From the NCBI GenBank assembly GCA_030431185.1, contig JAUIJO010000031.1:1-17597 (forward strand): a DNA stretch of 17,597 nucleotides, given 5' to 3'. The DNA comes from Gammaproteobacteria bacterium (GTDB taxonomy: Bacteria; Pseudomonadota; Gammaproteobacteria; Xanthomonadales; Xanthomonadaceae). The first letter of the stretch is position 1. Each line of letters begins with the position of its first letter. The translations under genes and the position numbers were made by a program. Of this stretch, positions 1-6,945 are shown in pieces. Below the pieces are notes generated by a model. That model did not search any database. It was not told the DNA's origin and saw nothing but the letters and a program-made list of their open reading frames with translations.

Positions 1-567
1 ATCACCAAGGAGATCATGCAGGTCGCGCTCGACCAGGCCAAGGCCGGTCGCCTGCACATCCTCGGCGAGATGGCGCATGCGCTGACCACCCCGCGTGGCG
101 AGCTCAGCGAGTTCGCGCCGCGCCTGCTGACCCTGAAGATCCACCCGGACAAGATCCGCGAAGTGATCGGCAAGGGTGGCTCGACCATCCAGGCGATCAC
201 CAAGGAGACCGGCACCCAGATCGACATCCAGGACGACGGCACCATCGTCATCGCTTCGGTCAACGCCGCCGCCGCGAATGCCGCCAAGGAGCGCATCGAG
301 CAGATCACCTCCGACGTCGAGCCGGGCCGCATCTACGAAGGCAAGGTCGCCAAGATCATGGACTTCGGTGCGTTCGTCACCATCCTCCCGGGCAAGGATG
401 GCCTGGTGCACGTCTCGCAGATCTCCAGCGAGCGCGTCGAGAAGGTCAGCGACAAGCTGAAGGAAGGCGACGTGGTCAAGGTCAAGGTGCTGGAAGTCGA
501 CAAGCAGGGCCGTATCCGCCTGTCGATGAAGGCCGTCGAGGAAGGCGAGGGCGTCTCGGCCGAATAA
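1..567 (+). CDS. pnp: Polynucleotide phosphorylase, C-terminal part (5' truncated by window)
   Basis: PNPase degrades RNA 3' to 5' by phosphorolysis and acts in the degradosome or alone in the cytoplasm. The reading frame is open from base 1, so about 188 C-terminal residues are visible of a protein usually near 700. The first residues (EIM..AL.QAK.GRLHIL) are the end of the second RNase PH domain. A KH domain follows at about residues 42-103 of the visible part, with the GKGG loop at 57-60. An S1 RNA-binding domain follows at about 107-177 (EGKVAKIMDFGAFV, KDGLVHVSQIS). The protein ends in a short acidic tail (EEGEGVSAE) and a TAA stop, followed directly by an intrinsic terminator. The identity is firm. 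It is a housekeeping gene unrelated to the loci to its right. Confidence 0.97.
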   Translation: MTKEIMQVALDQAKAGRLHILGEMAHALTTPRGELSEFAPRLLTLKIHPDKIREVIGKGGSTIQAITKETGTQIDIQDDGTIVIASVNAAAANAAKERIEQITSDVEPGRIYEGKVAKIMDFGAFVTILPGKDGLVHVSQISSERVEKVSDKLKEGDVVKVKVLEVDKQGRIRLSMKAVEEGEGVSAE

Positions 568-592
568 GCCGTCGCGTCCATCGCATCAACAG

Positions 593-620
593 AAAGCGGG
601 CTTCGGCCCGCTTTTTGTTT
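593..620 (+). terminator. Intrinsic terminator of pnp
   Basis: A perfect 9-bp stem (AAAGCGGGC / GCCCGCTTT) with a TTCG tetraloop is followed by a T-rich tract (TTTTTGTTT). It lies 25 bases after the pnp stop codon. This is a textbook rho-independent terminator and the clearest one in the window. Confidence 0.95.
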
Positions 621-635
621 GTGGGGCGCTGGTTG

Positions 636-663
636 GGGAATAGGGAATAGGGAAGCGGGAAGC
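636..663. repeat. Four tandem 7-bp units (GGGAATA, GGGAATA, GGGAAGC, GGGAAGC)
   Basis: Two copies of GGGAATA are followed directly by two copies of GGGAAGC, in exact 7-base register. Short GGGAATA-type runs are common between genes in Xanthomonadaceae genomes, and this one sits just past the pnp terminator. It is probably a genome-wide dispersed element rather than a functional site of this locus. Confidence 0.75.
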
Positions 664-769
664 CAGCGGCGTTTGGAACCGGGCGCTTGCCTGGCAAGAG
701 CGTGCTCGGAGCGGGGCGTGCCAGCCGGCGGAGGCCAGGTCCACGTCGGGGATCAGGAACTCCCCACGC

Positions 770-793
770 CGTCATCCCGGCGAAAAACCGGGG
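770..793. repeat. REP-like dispersed intergenic hairpin (CGTCATCCCGGCGAAA.. type)
   Basis: The motif CGTCATCCCGGCG followed by an A run and CCGGGG forms a short hairpin (CCCGG at 776-780 with CCGGG at 788-792). This matches the core of a dispersed intergenic element seen in Lysobacter/Xanthomonas-type genomes. Only one copy is present here, so its repeat nature rests on general knowledge and not on this window. Confidence 0.55.
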
Positions 794-972
794 TACGGCC
801 CTGTCGCTGCACCGAGTGGCCGCGAGCCACCTGGATGCGACTCGAGTCCACGTGCATACATGGCCGGCAGGCCCCCAAGCGACACCACAGCGTGCGTCCG
901 GGGCGCCGGGCACCGGTGTACCCCGGCTCTCTCCGGGCGAGCGACCCCGGGGCGATCCGTGGACCGCCCGGA

Positions 973-2310
973 TCAGCGCGTCTTGCGCCGGAACTGGTAG
1001 ATCACCGCGCCCACCGCGACGGCGACGGCCGCCGCGACCAGGTTGTTGAGGCCGGCACTGGCGATCAGCGCGAGCGACAGCAGCAGGGCGCCCAGGGGGA
1101 TCAGTTTGCCGCCGGGAAGCTTCAGGGCGTCCGGGCGATCGCGGAACCGGTCCTGCAGCACCAGCAGCGAGGCCGAGGTGCCGATGTAGGTGCACAGCCG
1201 GGCCACCGCCGACAGCAGGGCCAACTGCACGAACGAGCCCGTCAACGCCAGGGCCAGCGCGATGGTCGCGGTGACCAGCACCGCGGCGGCCGGCGTGCGG
1301 AAGCGGGGATGCACGCGCGACAGGAAGGCGGGGCCGTAGCCGTCCGCCGAGAGCGCGTAGAGATAACGGGGCCCGAACAGCATGGTGTTGCTGTTGCTGC
1401 CCAGGATCGAAATGGCCGCGCCGACGGTCAACAGGAGCGCGGCGCCCTGTCCGCCGAAGGTCGCGGCCGCATCGGCCAGCGGCGCGGTGGACTCGCCCAG
1501 GTTGGGCAGCGTCCCCTGGGCCACGACCTGCACCGCGACATAGATCAGGGTGACGAGCACGATCATCGTCACCAGCGCGAACGGCACGTCGCGGCGCGGA
1601 TCCTTGAATTCGCCCGCGGCGGCCGGTGTGTTCTCGAAACCCGCGTAGGCGAACAGCAGGAGCAGGGCGCCTTCGCCCAGGTTGCCCATCAGCGGCGCCC
1701 CCATGTCGACCGCGCGCGACCAGTCCACGAAGAACATGCCCACCACGATGAAGAACAGCAGCGGCACGAGCTTGGCCACCACCAATGCCACGCCGGTGCG
1801 CGCGGCGGAGCGCACGCCGATGACGTTGATCAGGGTGAGGAAGGCGAGCGAGCCGACCACGACCAGGCCCCAGCCCCAGCCCTGGGTGGCGGCCGGCCAG
1901 AAATGCGAGACCGCGAGCGCCAGGCCATTGCTCAGCGCCGCCGCGGACGCGACACGGGTCAGCCAGGTCATCCAGCCCACCTCGAAGCCGATGAAGCGGC
2001 CAAACGCATCGCGGGCATACAGGTAACTGCCGCCCGGCTCGTCGTAGTAGCTGCCGGCCTGCGCATAGCAGAGCACGAGCAGGCCCACGGCCATGCCGGC
2101 GAGCAGCACCGCCCACAGGCTCGCCGGTCCCAGCAACGCCGCGGTCGCGGCCGGCAGCAGGTAGATGCCGCTGCCGATCACGTCGTTGATCGACAGGCCC
2201 ACGATCTGCCAGCGGCTGACCGCCCGCACCATGCCCGTGTCGCGATCGATGGCGACCGGACGGTCGCCCGCGGTCGCAGGTGCAGCGGTCGGGCGGTCGT
2301 GCTCATTCAT
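973..2310 (-). CDS. APC-family amino acid permease
   Basis: This is a 445-residue inner-membrane transporter of the amino acid-polyamine-organocation family, with about twelve hydrophobic segments and no signal peptide. The TM1 motif GSGIYLLPA (46-54) carries the unwound GSG segment that binds the amino and carboxyl groups of substrates in this family. EPGGSYLYA (91-99) is the conserved stretch near TM3. The start ATG lies 21 bases after the stop of the L,D-transpeptidase gene and has an AAGGA site upstream, so it reads as the last gene of the minus-strand operon. Substrate cannot be read from sequence. Context suggests an amino acid or small peptide released from murein peptides, such as Ala, Glu or Ala-Glu. 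APC members usually carry single amino acids, so a dipeptide substrate would be unusual. Family firm, substrate unknown. Confidence 0.9.
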   Translation of the reverse strand: MNEHDRPTAAPATAGDRPVAIDRDTGMVRAVSRWQIVGLSINDVIGSGIYLLPAATAALLGPASLWAVLLAGMAVGLLVLCYAQAGSYYDEPGGSYLYARDAFGRFIGFEVGWMTWLTRVASAAALSNGLALAVSHFWPAATQGWGWGLVVVGSLAFLTLINVIGVRSAARTGVALVVAKLVPLLFFIVVGMFFVDWSRAVDMGAPLMGNLGEGALLLLFAYAGFENTPAAAGEFKDPRRDVPFALVTMIVLVTLIYVAVQVVAQGTLPNLGESTAPLADAAATFGGQGAALLLTVGAAISILGSNSNTMLFGPRYLYALSADGYGPAFLSRVHPRFRTPAAAVLVTATIALALALTGSFVQLALLSAVARLCTYIGTSASLLVLQDRFRDRPDALKLPGGKLIPLGALLLSLALIASAGLNNLVAAAVAVAVGAVIYQFRRKTR

Positions 2311-2331
2311 TCGGAGTGTCCTTGGCGGGCG

Positions 2332-3186
2332 TCAGTGCGGCGCCGGGATGGCGAGCGGGGCGGGATCGTGGAGCGCGGGCAGGTGCCAGGGCGCCTGCAG
2401 GCGAGCGTAAGCAGCTTCGGGCAGGAGCACAAACACGGGCCGTGACGCCGGATCCAGCCACGCCAGCAGCGCGCCCATGCTCGATGCCGGCATGGCCGTG
2501 CAACCGGCGGTGGCGACGTCGGGGGCCTTCCACACGTGCGCGAAGATGCAACTGCCCGCCGGACTGGCATTGGCCGGGTTGTGGCGGATCACCAGGCCCT
2601 GCACGTAGCGCATGTCGCCTCCCGCATGCAGGTCGCGGCGCATGGGCTCGGTGGACCCCTCCACCGCGGCCCGTCCGACCTCGTCGGCGTCCACGATGCG
2701 GTTGTAGAGCGGTGAGCCCGGCACGTCGATGCAGTAATCGCTGGCCTGCATGGCCTGGTAGGGCAGCGCGGTGTCGGCGCTGGCCGCGTATCCGAACGCT
2801 TCCCCGATTCCGAATATGCCCGCGGGGCTGCGACCGTCCCCTTCGCGCTTGCGCGGGCCCTCCTGCCCCGGGTGCAGCCCGATGCCCCATGCGCTTCCCG
2901 AACGGCCCACGCGGACCGGCTCGGCGGGGGCGACGGCGTGCCAGCCGCGCGCGTCCTTCTCGAAGCGCTGCATGCGCCCGCCGTCGGCATCCCAGTCCGG
3001 CGTGGTGACGACCACCATCTGGCGGGCGTCGTGCCAGGGCGTGGCGGCGAATGCCGGGCCGACCGACGCGATCGCCAGGAGTGCGATCAGCGGCCATCCG
3101 CCACGCGTACGCGACGCCCCCTTGCCGCGGCGACGCAGGAAGTCCCGGGGACGGCCTTCTTCAGGGGTCCAGCATTTTCTGTACAT
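2332..3186 (-). CDS. L,D-transpeptidase (YkuD-fold) family exported protein
   Basis: This 284-residue protein has a basic N-terminus and a signal peptide (about residues 27-47, ending PAFA before ATPW). It belongs to the long YkuD branch related to ErfK/YbiS/YcfS-type proteins. Visible family motifs are GDGRSPAGIF (116-125), the substrate-side YCIDVPGSPLYN (151-162), and the active-site region with His217 and the TAGC motif holding Cys229. Family members cross-link or modify peptidoglycan peptides in the periplasm through the Cys thiolate. This branch has TAGC where classical enzymes have SHGC. The ATG at 3186 lies inside the last codons of the rpiR-type gene (26-base overlap) and is the only usual start codon ahead of the signal peptide, so coupling to upstream translation is likely. 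Its role in a recycling locus (transpeptidation, carboxypeptidase or remodelling) is inference. Confidence 0.88.
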   Translation of the reverse strand: MYRKCWTPEEGRPRDFLRRRGKGASRTRGGWPLIALLAIASVGPAFAATPWHDARQMVVVTTPDWDADGGRMQRFEKDARGWHAVAPAEPVRVGRSGSAWGIGLHPGQEGPRKREGDGRSPAGIFGIGEAFGYAASADTALPYQAMQASDYCIDVPGSPLYNRIVDADEVGRAAVEGSTEPMRRDLHAGGDMRYVQGLVIRHNPANASPAGSCIFAHVWKAPDVATAGCTAMPASSMGALLAWLDPASRPVFVLLPEAAYARLQAPWHLPALHDPAPLAIPAPH

Positions 3187-4084
3187 GCTCGGCGCTGTTC
3201 CGATAATGGTCGACGTAGTCTTCGGAATGTTGGCATACCAGGACGATGATCAGGTCGAGCATGTGCTGCAGCGCGGCCTGGTAGAGCAGGGGTTCGATGT
3301 GCGACTGCTCGTCGTGCGCGGACACCAGCAGGGCGGCATCGGCGTGGGCGCGCAGGGGATTGGCGCTGTGGCGGGTGACGGACACGGTCTTGCCACGGTT
3401 GGCGCGGAACTGCCGGCTGATGTGGCAGAGCTCGGGCTGGCGGCCATGTTCGGAGAAGACGATCAGGACGTCCCCGGGGCCGGCGGAGCTGACGCTCGCG
3501 GCCATGAGGACGGGGTCGGCATGCTCCACGGTGGCGATGCCGATGAGCGAAAGTCGCAGGCCGAGGCCGCGGGCGTGGATGCCGTCCTGCCCCAGTCCAC
3601 AGATGAAGACGCGCCCCGCACCGGTGATGGCCTGGACGATCCGGTCGATCTGCTCCAGTGGATTGAGGATGCGCGTTTCGTGCTCGGCCCGCGCCTTGCT
3701 GCGCCACAGGGACTCGCCCAGCGCGACATGCGGGTCCACGTTGCGGTCCGGGGCGGGTCGGGCGTCGATGCCGGCGGTCTCGCGCGCGAGGGCTTCGCCG
3801 ATGCAGAACTTGAGGTCGGGATAGCCCTTGAATCCCAGCTTCTGGCTGAATTTCACCACGCTCGACTGGCTGATGCCCAGGGCACTGGCCAGCTGTTGCG
3901 AGGAGTAGTCGCGCAGGAGGTGGGCGTTGTCGAGCAGGAAGTCGGCGATGCGCCGTTCGATGGCCGACATGCGGTCCCGCCCGGCACGGACCTTGAGCAG
4001 CGGGGAGGCCTCCACGCCCGCGGGACCGGCGACGCCGGCCTCGAAGGCGGGTTCGTCCTGCGGGGGCGCGGCGTCGCGCGTCAT
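3161..4084 (-). CDS. RpiR/MurR-family transcriptional regulator (HTH plus SIS domain)
   Basis: This is a 307-residue regulator. The N-terminal HTH_6 domain (about 35-100) holds the recognition region LASALGISQSSVVKFSQKLGF and a typical RpiR continuation. The C-terminal SIS domain covers about 148-285. Family members bind palindromic operators as dimers and respond to phosphosugars such as MurNAc-6-phosphate or glucosamine-type effectors. Here the two phosphate-binding loops differ from the common pattern: the usual G-x-G-x-S reads GLGQD (163-167) and the usual S-x-S-G reads SEHG (211-214). This suggests a non-phosphosugar effector. The start overlaps the epimerase stop in an ATGA junction, with GGAG about 10 bases upstream inside the epimerase gene, which supports this start. 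It probably autoregulates the divergent control region at 6843-6890 (inference). Confidence 0.92.
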   Translation of the reverse strand: MTRDAAPPQDEPAFEAGVAGPAGVEASPLLKVRAGRDRMSAIERRIADFLLDNAHLLRDYSSQQLASALGISQSSVVKFSQKLGFKGYPDLKFCIGEALARETAGIDARPAPDRNVDPHVALGESLWRSKARAEHETRILNPLEQIDRIVQAITGAGRVFICGLGQDGIHARGLGLRLSLIGIATVEHADPVLMAASVSSAGPGDVLIVFSEHGRQPELCHISRQFRANRGKTVSVTRHSANPLRAHADAALLVSAHDEQSHIEPLLYQAALQHMLDLIIVLVCQHSEDYVDHYRNSAEHVQKMLDP

Positions 4085-5178
4085 TCCGGCAGCATCTCCA
4101 GGCCCCGCACCTCGCGGATGCCCAGACCGGGCGCGTCCACGATCGAGATCTCCGATTCGTTGAACTGCACGCCGCCATCGACCGGGTCATGACGGCAGAG
4201 CGATGGCCCGTCCAGGTCGACCTTGGTGATGACGTCGGCCTTGGCCACGGCCAGGTGGACGGCCGCGGCGACGCTGATGCTGGTTTCGATCATGCAGCCG
4301 ATCATGCACTCCACCCCGTACAGGGAGGCGATGTCGGCGATGCGGATCGCATTGGACAGCCCGCCGGTCTTCATCAGCTTGATGTTGATGATGTCGGCGG
4401 CGTGCATCTTGATCAGGTCGATGACCTCGGTCGGGCCGAACACGCTCTCGTCGGCCATCACGGGCGTGTGCACGCGGTCGGTGACGTATTTCAGGCCACG
4501 GATGTCCTGCGCCTTGACCGGTTGTTCGAGCAGCTCGAGTTCGACGCCGGCATCTTCCAGCGCCTGCATCGCGAACACCGCCTGTTTCGCGGTCCAGCCC
4601 TGGTTGGCGTCCAGCCGGAGCAGGGCACGGCCCTCGACCGCGGCATAGATCGCCTTGACGCGCTCGATGTCCAGGCCGATGTCCTTGCCGACCTTGATCT
4701 TCAGCGACTCGAAGCCGCGTTCGACCGCCGCCATCGAATCGGCGACCATCTTGTCGATGTAGTCCACGCTGATGGTGATGTCGGTGGTGATGACCGGGTC
4801 GCCGCCGCCCAGCAGCTTGTAGAGCGGCGCGCCGTAGAGCTGTCCGAACAGGTCGTAGAGGGCGATCTCCACCGCCGCCTTCGCGCTGAAGTTCCGCTCC
4901 AGCGCGGCCTGCACGCGGCGGGTGTTGCCATTGAGGTCGGCCACGTCCGCGCCGACCAGTCGCGGTCGGATGTAGCGCCGGACCGCCTCGATGATCGAGC
5001 CGTGCGTGTCGCCGGTGATGACCGCGGTCGCGGCGGCTTCGCCATGCCCGACGTGGCCGCTGTCGGTGTGGACCAGGACGATGACGTCCTCGACCGTGTC
5101 GACGGTGCGCAGTGCCGTCTTGAACGGCGTCTTGAGCGGCACGCGCAGCATGCCGACCTGGATGTCGGTGATCTTCAT
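4081..5178 (-). CDS. Dipeptide epimerase, L-Ala-D/L-Glu type (enolase superfamily)
   Basis: This is a 365-residue cytosolic enzyme of the MLE subgroup of the enolase superfamily. It inverts the second residue of a dipeptide, classically L-Ala-D-Glu to L-Ala-L-Glu, so that murein peptides can be degraded by ordinary dipeptidases. Visible catalytic features are the KxK motif with Lys160/Lys162, metal ligands Asp190 (DANQGW), Glu218 (LLEQP) and Asp243 (ADES), the second base Lys267 (INIKLMK), and the diagnostic DxD pair Asp321/Asp323 that holds the dipeptide ammonium group. These positions fall almost exactly where I recall them in Bacillus subtilis YkfB. Arg24, near the substrate loop, also fits Glu specificity. 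GAGGAGG at 5183-5189 is a strong ribosome-binding site for the ATG at 5178. Dipeptide epimerase is firm; Ala-Glu specificity is likely but not proven. Confidence 0.93.
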   Translation of the reverse strand: MKITDIQVGMLRVPLKTPFKTALRTVDTVEDVIVLVHTDSGHVGHGEAAATAVITGDTHGSIIEAVRRYIRPRLVGADVADLNGNTRRVQAALERNFSAKAAVEIALYDLFGQLYGAPLYKLLGGGDPVITTDITISVDYIDKMVADSMAAVERGFESLKIKVGKDIGLDIERVKAIYAAVEGRALLRLDANQGWTAKQAVFAMQALEDAGVELELLEQPVKAQDIRGLKYVTDRVHTPVMADESVFGPTEVIDLIKMHAADIINIKLMKTGGLSNAIRIADIASLYGVECMIGCMIETSISVAAAVHLAVAKADVITKVDLDGPSLCRHDPVDGGVQFNESEISIVDAPGLGIREVRGLEMLPE

Positions 5179-5273
5179 GGGGCCTCCTCGCGCGGGCCGA
5201 CGGGGACGACGCGCGACGCGTCGCGGGAAGGGCGCGTTGCAGCCGGTGCGGGTGTCGTGCGGGCCAGGCTCAT
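5175..5273 (-). CDS. Possible 32-residue leader/coupling ORF between peptidase and epimerase
   Basis: Between the C40 peptidase and the epimerase lies a 32-codon frame. Its ATG overlaps the peptidase TGA (ATGA at 5270-5273) and its TGA overlaps the epimerase ATG (ATGA at 5175-5178). The translation is rich in Pro, Ala, Arg and Thr, with no hydrophobic segment or recognisable motif. It has no convincing ribosome-binding site of its own, so it would depend on re-initiation. It could carry ribosomes through the spacer so that the two enzymes are made in proportion, or it could be chance in GC-rich sequence. The epimerase also has its own strong GAGGAGG site, which makes the small frame dispensable. 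Low confidence as a real gene. Confidence 0.3.
   Translation of the reverse strand: MSLARTTPAPAATRPSRDASRVVPVGPREEAP
5212..5225. repeat. 14-bp perfect palindrome in the peptidase-epimerase spacer
   Basis: CGCGACGCGTCGCG is its own reverse complement. In RNA it can fold as a 5-bp stem with a CGCG loop. It lies in the 91-base spacer, upstream of the epimerase ribosome-binding site. It could be an mRNA processing or pausing element, or simply GC-rich chance. Confidence 0.4.
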
Positions 5274-6751
5274 GGGCGGATCTTCTGGATGCTGTAGATG
5301 CGGTCGACCAGGGTCGCGTCCTCGCCCGACTGCAGGGGCTCGAGCGGCGTCACCGACACGCCATTGAGCACGATGCGCCTGAGGGCGCCGTCGGGGTCGC
5401 GGACGCTGACGCCGGTGACGTCGTGGATCACGTAGGGCGCGCCGTCCAGCTGGCCGATCACCATCATCACGTGCCCGGGAATGTAGAGCAGGTCGCCGGG
5501 CTGCAATTGGCGCAGGGCCGCCAGCCGGGCGTCGCGATCGTCGCCCTCGTCGAAACGGATCGTGTTGAAGACAGGGCTGACGCCCTGCGCGCTGGTGTTG
5601 CGCGGCAACTGCACGCCGAAGGCGCGATAGACCTCGGAGACGAAACCGCTGCAGTCGCGCGCGTCGTAGGCATGGCCCCAGCCGTAGCGCTCGCCGAGGA
5701 ACTTGAAGCCCTGCTCGACGATGTTCGCCTGCGTCAGTGGCAGGTAGTCGCGCGCCACGTCCTGGCTTCGCGGAAGCAGCGCCGGCCCGAACGCCAGGCG
5801 GCCGTCGGCGGCGCGCATGGGCAATTCGACCACATGGCCGGCATAGGGGGCCTGCCCGTTGACCGGCCTGTCGGCGGGCCAGTCGGCGAGCAGGGGCACG
5901 CGCACGCCCATGTCCAGTTGCAGGTCCGACAGGCGCGGCTGCTCGGGCGTGTGGACGGTGTGCGCGACCGCACCGGTCACCACCACATACGGCGTCCGCC
6001 TGCCATAGGCGAGCACCTCGTCGCGATCGCCCAGCGCCACGTTCTCCTTGCGGATCCATGCGGCGTAGCGGGGGCTGACGGCAAACCACCACTGGCCGTC
6101 GAGGCTGTCGTGCACGATCGCGAGCGGGGTGCCCGGGAACAGTGCGGTTTCCTGGAAGCGGTCGATGTCGGTGTCGTCGGGGTCGCTGAACACGCGGACG
6201 GAGGTGGGGAACGTGCGCATGTCCGCGCGTTGCACCACCATGCCCCAGCGGGTCGCCACCGGATCGGGGATGCGTGCCAGGCCCAGGCTCGGCTCCAGGC
6301 CGTCGATGCCGACATAGGGGATGCCGCCCGTCTCATAAAGCGCCCGCTGCGGCGGCGTGGAAACGCGACGGACCCAGGCTTCCACCTGCGGTCGCGGCAA
6401 CGTGGCCGGGAACGCCGTCAGGTCGTGGACGGAGCCATCCTCGGAGAACAGGCGCGCATTGAGGCGTTCGATGGCGTCGCGGTCGAGCACGACCTGTTCG
6501 GGCGTGGCCAGGCGCGAGGTCCAGAAGCCGGGTGAAAGCTGCTCGACCCCGACGCCGGGAATTCCCGTCTCGACGGACGGCGGGGTCCCGGGGGACTGGG
6601 CGAGGGTCGGCGCGGCGCACGATGCGAGCGCGGCCATGAGGGCGAGGCAACCGGCGAAGCGACGGAGGCCCGTCGGGTCGGACAAGCGCGGACCCGTGCG
6701 TCCGGGGTCGGGCGGGAGCGGGTGTAAGCGGTGCGTCCTGGGTTCACGCAT
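5270..6751 (-). CDS. SH3-domain NlpC/P60 (C40) peptidase, probable lipoprotein, YkfC-like
   Basis: About 493 residues from the ATG at 6751, chosen because AAGGGG lies 9 bases upstream; ATG at 6778 and 6760 are in frame, and TTG at 6685 would give a tidier signal peptide. A hydrophobic signal ends in the lipobox LASC (Cys45), so a periplasmic lipoprotein is likely. Next come an N-terminal NlpC/P60-stabilising region (about 85-130), an SH3b1-like domain (about 160-245) and the C40 domain (about 335-460). Catalytic residues are Cys367 (DCSGF), His427 (PGHVMMV) and His443 (IHDV). The WGHAYDARDCSGF surround matches gamma-D-glutamyl-L-diamino acid endopeptidases such as YkfC, which release L-Ala-D-Glu from murein stem peptides. 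That is the expected substrate of the epimerase encoded downstream. It is the first gene of the minus-strand operon. Confidence 0.92.
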   Translation of the reverse strand: MREPRTHRLHPLPPDPGRTGPRLSDPTGLRRFAGCLALMAALASCAAPTLAQSPGTPPSVETGIPGVGVEQLSPGFWTSRLATPEQVVLDRDAIERLNARLFSEDGSVHDLTAFPATLPRPQVEAWVRRVSTPPQRALYETGGIPYVGIDGLEPSLGLARIPDPVATRWGMVVQRADMRTFPTSVRVFSDPDDTDIDRFQETALFPGTPLAIVHDSLDGQWWFAVSPRYAAWIRKENVALGDRDEVLAYGRRTPYVVVTGAVAHTVHTPEQPRLSDLQLDMGVRVPLLADWPADRPVNGQAPYAGHVVELPMRAADGRLAFGPALLPRSQDVARDYLPLTQANIVEQGFKFLGERYGWGHAYDARDCSGFVSEVYRAFGVQLPRNTSAQGVSPVFNTIRFDEGDDRDARLAALRQLQPGDLLYIPGHVMMVIGQLDGAPYVIHDVTGVSVRDPDGALRRIVLNGVSVTPLEPLQSGEDATLVDRIYSIQKIRP

Positions 6752-6760
6752 GTCGGGCAT

Positions 6761-6766
6761 CCCCTT
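6761..6766 (-). promoter_or_regulatory. Ribosome-binding site deciding the C40 peptidase start
   Basis: AAGGGG on the minus strand is 9 bases from the ATG at 6751, but directly abuts the ATG at 6760 and lies inside a start from 6778. It therefore favours 6751. The TTG at 6685 has no comparable site. Confidence 0.5.
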
Positions 6767-6842
6767 GAGAGCTCGCATCTGCAGGCTGGCGCCGCCGGCT
6801 GCACCCGCCCGATGGCCTGGAAAGTCGCGCGGCCCAGGGCCG

Positions 6843-6870
6843 AGAATACTTATTTCATGAAAAGTATCAA
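6843..6870 (-). promoter_or_regulatory. Candidate sigma70 promoter for the minus-strand operon
   Basis: On the minus strand TTGATA (6865-6870, five of six consensus) and TATTCT (6843-6848, four of six) are separated by 16 bases. They lie in an AT-rich island that stands out from the surrounding GC-rich DNA. Transcription would start near 6836, about 85 bases before the peptidase ATG. Confidence 0.55.
6846..6867. promoter_or_regulatory. Candidate operator: overlapping dyads in the promoter spacer
   Basis: TTTCATGAAA (6853-6862) is a perfect 10-bp palindrome lying wholly between the -35 and -10 boxes. Around it, ATACTT (6846-6851) and AAGTAT (6862-6867) form a second inverted repeat with a 10-base gap. 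A dyad in the promoter spacer is a classical repressor site. The RpiR-type protein encoded in the operon is the natural candidate to bind it, because that family uses AT-rich palindromes. The binding partner is inferred. Confidence 0.5.
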
Positions 6871-6875
6871 TTGGG

Positions 6876-6890
6876 AATAATTTATTGACC
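6876..6890 (+). promoter_or_regulatory. Second AT-rich dyad and possible -35 box for the plus-strand operon
   Basis: AATAA-T-TTATT (6876-6886) is a perfect dyad around one base. TTGACC at 6885-6890 could be a -35 box for the plus-strand genes. The sequence 17 bases further on (TTACAC, 6908-6913) is a poor -10 box, so this promoter is tentative. Confidence 0.3.
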
Positions 6891-6945
6891 CGATCGCTCC
6901 GCTCGTGTTACACCGCTTCCATGCTCAGCCGGCCGGGGCCGTGTC

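Larger units (their letters stand above)
621..972. other. Gene-free interval between pnp and the APC permease, with repeats
   Basis: No reading frame here has a plausible protein: frames that cross it have low-complexity Arg/Gly/Pro translations and run on as shadows of the permease. The interval holds four 7-bp tandem units (636-663), a CATCCCGGCGAAA-type hairpin (770-793), a 5-bp GC hairpin with a 6-base loop (922-937) and an 8-bp palindrome CCCCGGGG (945-952). The last two lie just past the 3' end of the minus-strand operon and could slow or end transcription, but no T tract follows on that strand. Confidence 0.6.

Noticed and set aside
922..952. Intrinsic terminator for the minus-strand operon
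   Set aside because: GC hairpins are present, but no T tract follows on the minus strand and the stems are short.
482..2116. Long minus-strand frame overlapping the pnp end and the permease in another frame
   Set aside because: Arg/Gly-rich with no motif, and it crosses the pnp terminator.
619..2445. Long plus-strand frame across the gene-free interval and the APC permease
   Set aside because: Low-complexity Gln/Arg/His translation, antisense to a clear transporter; a GC-rich shadow.
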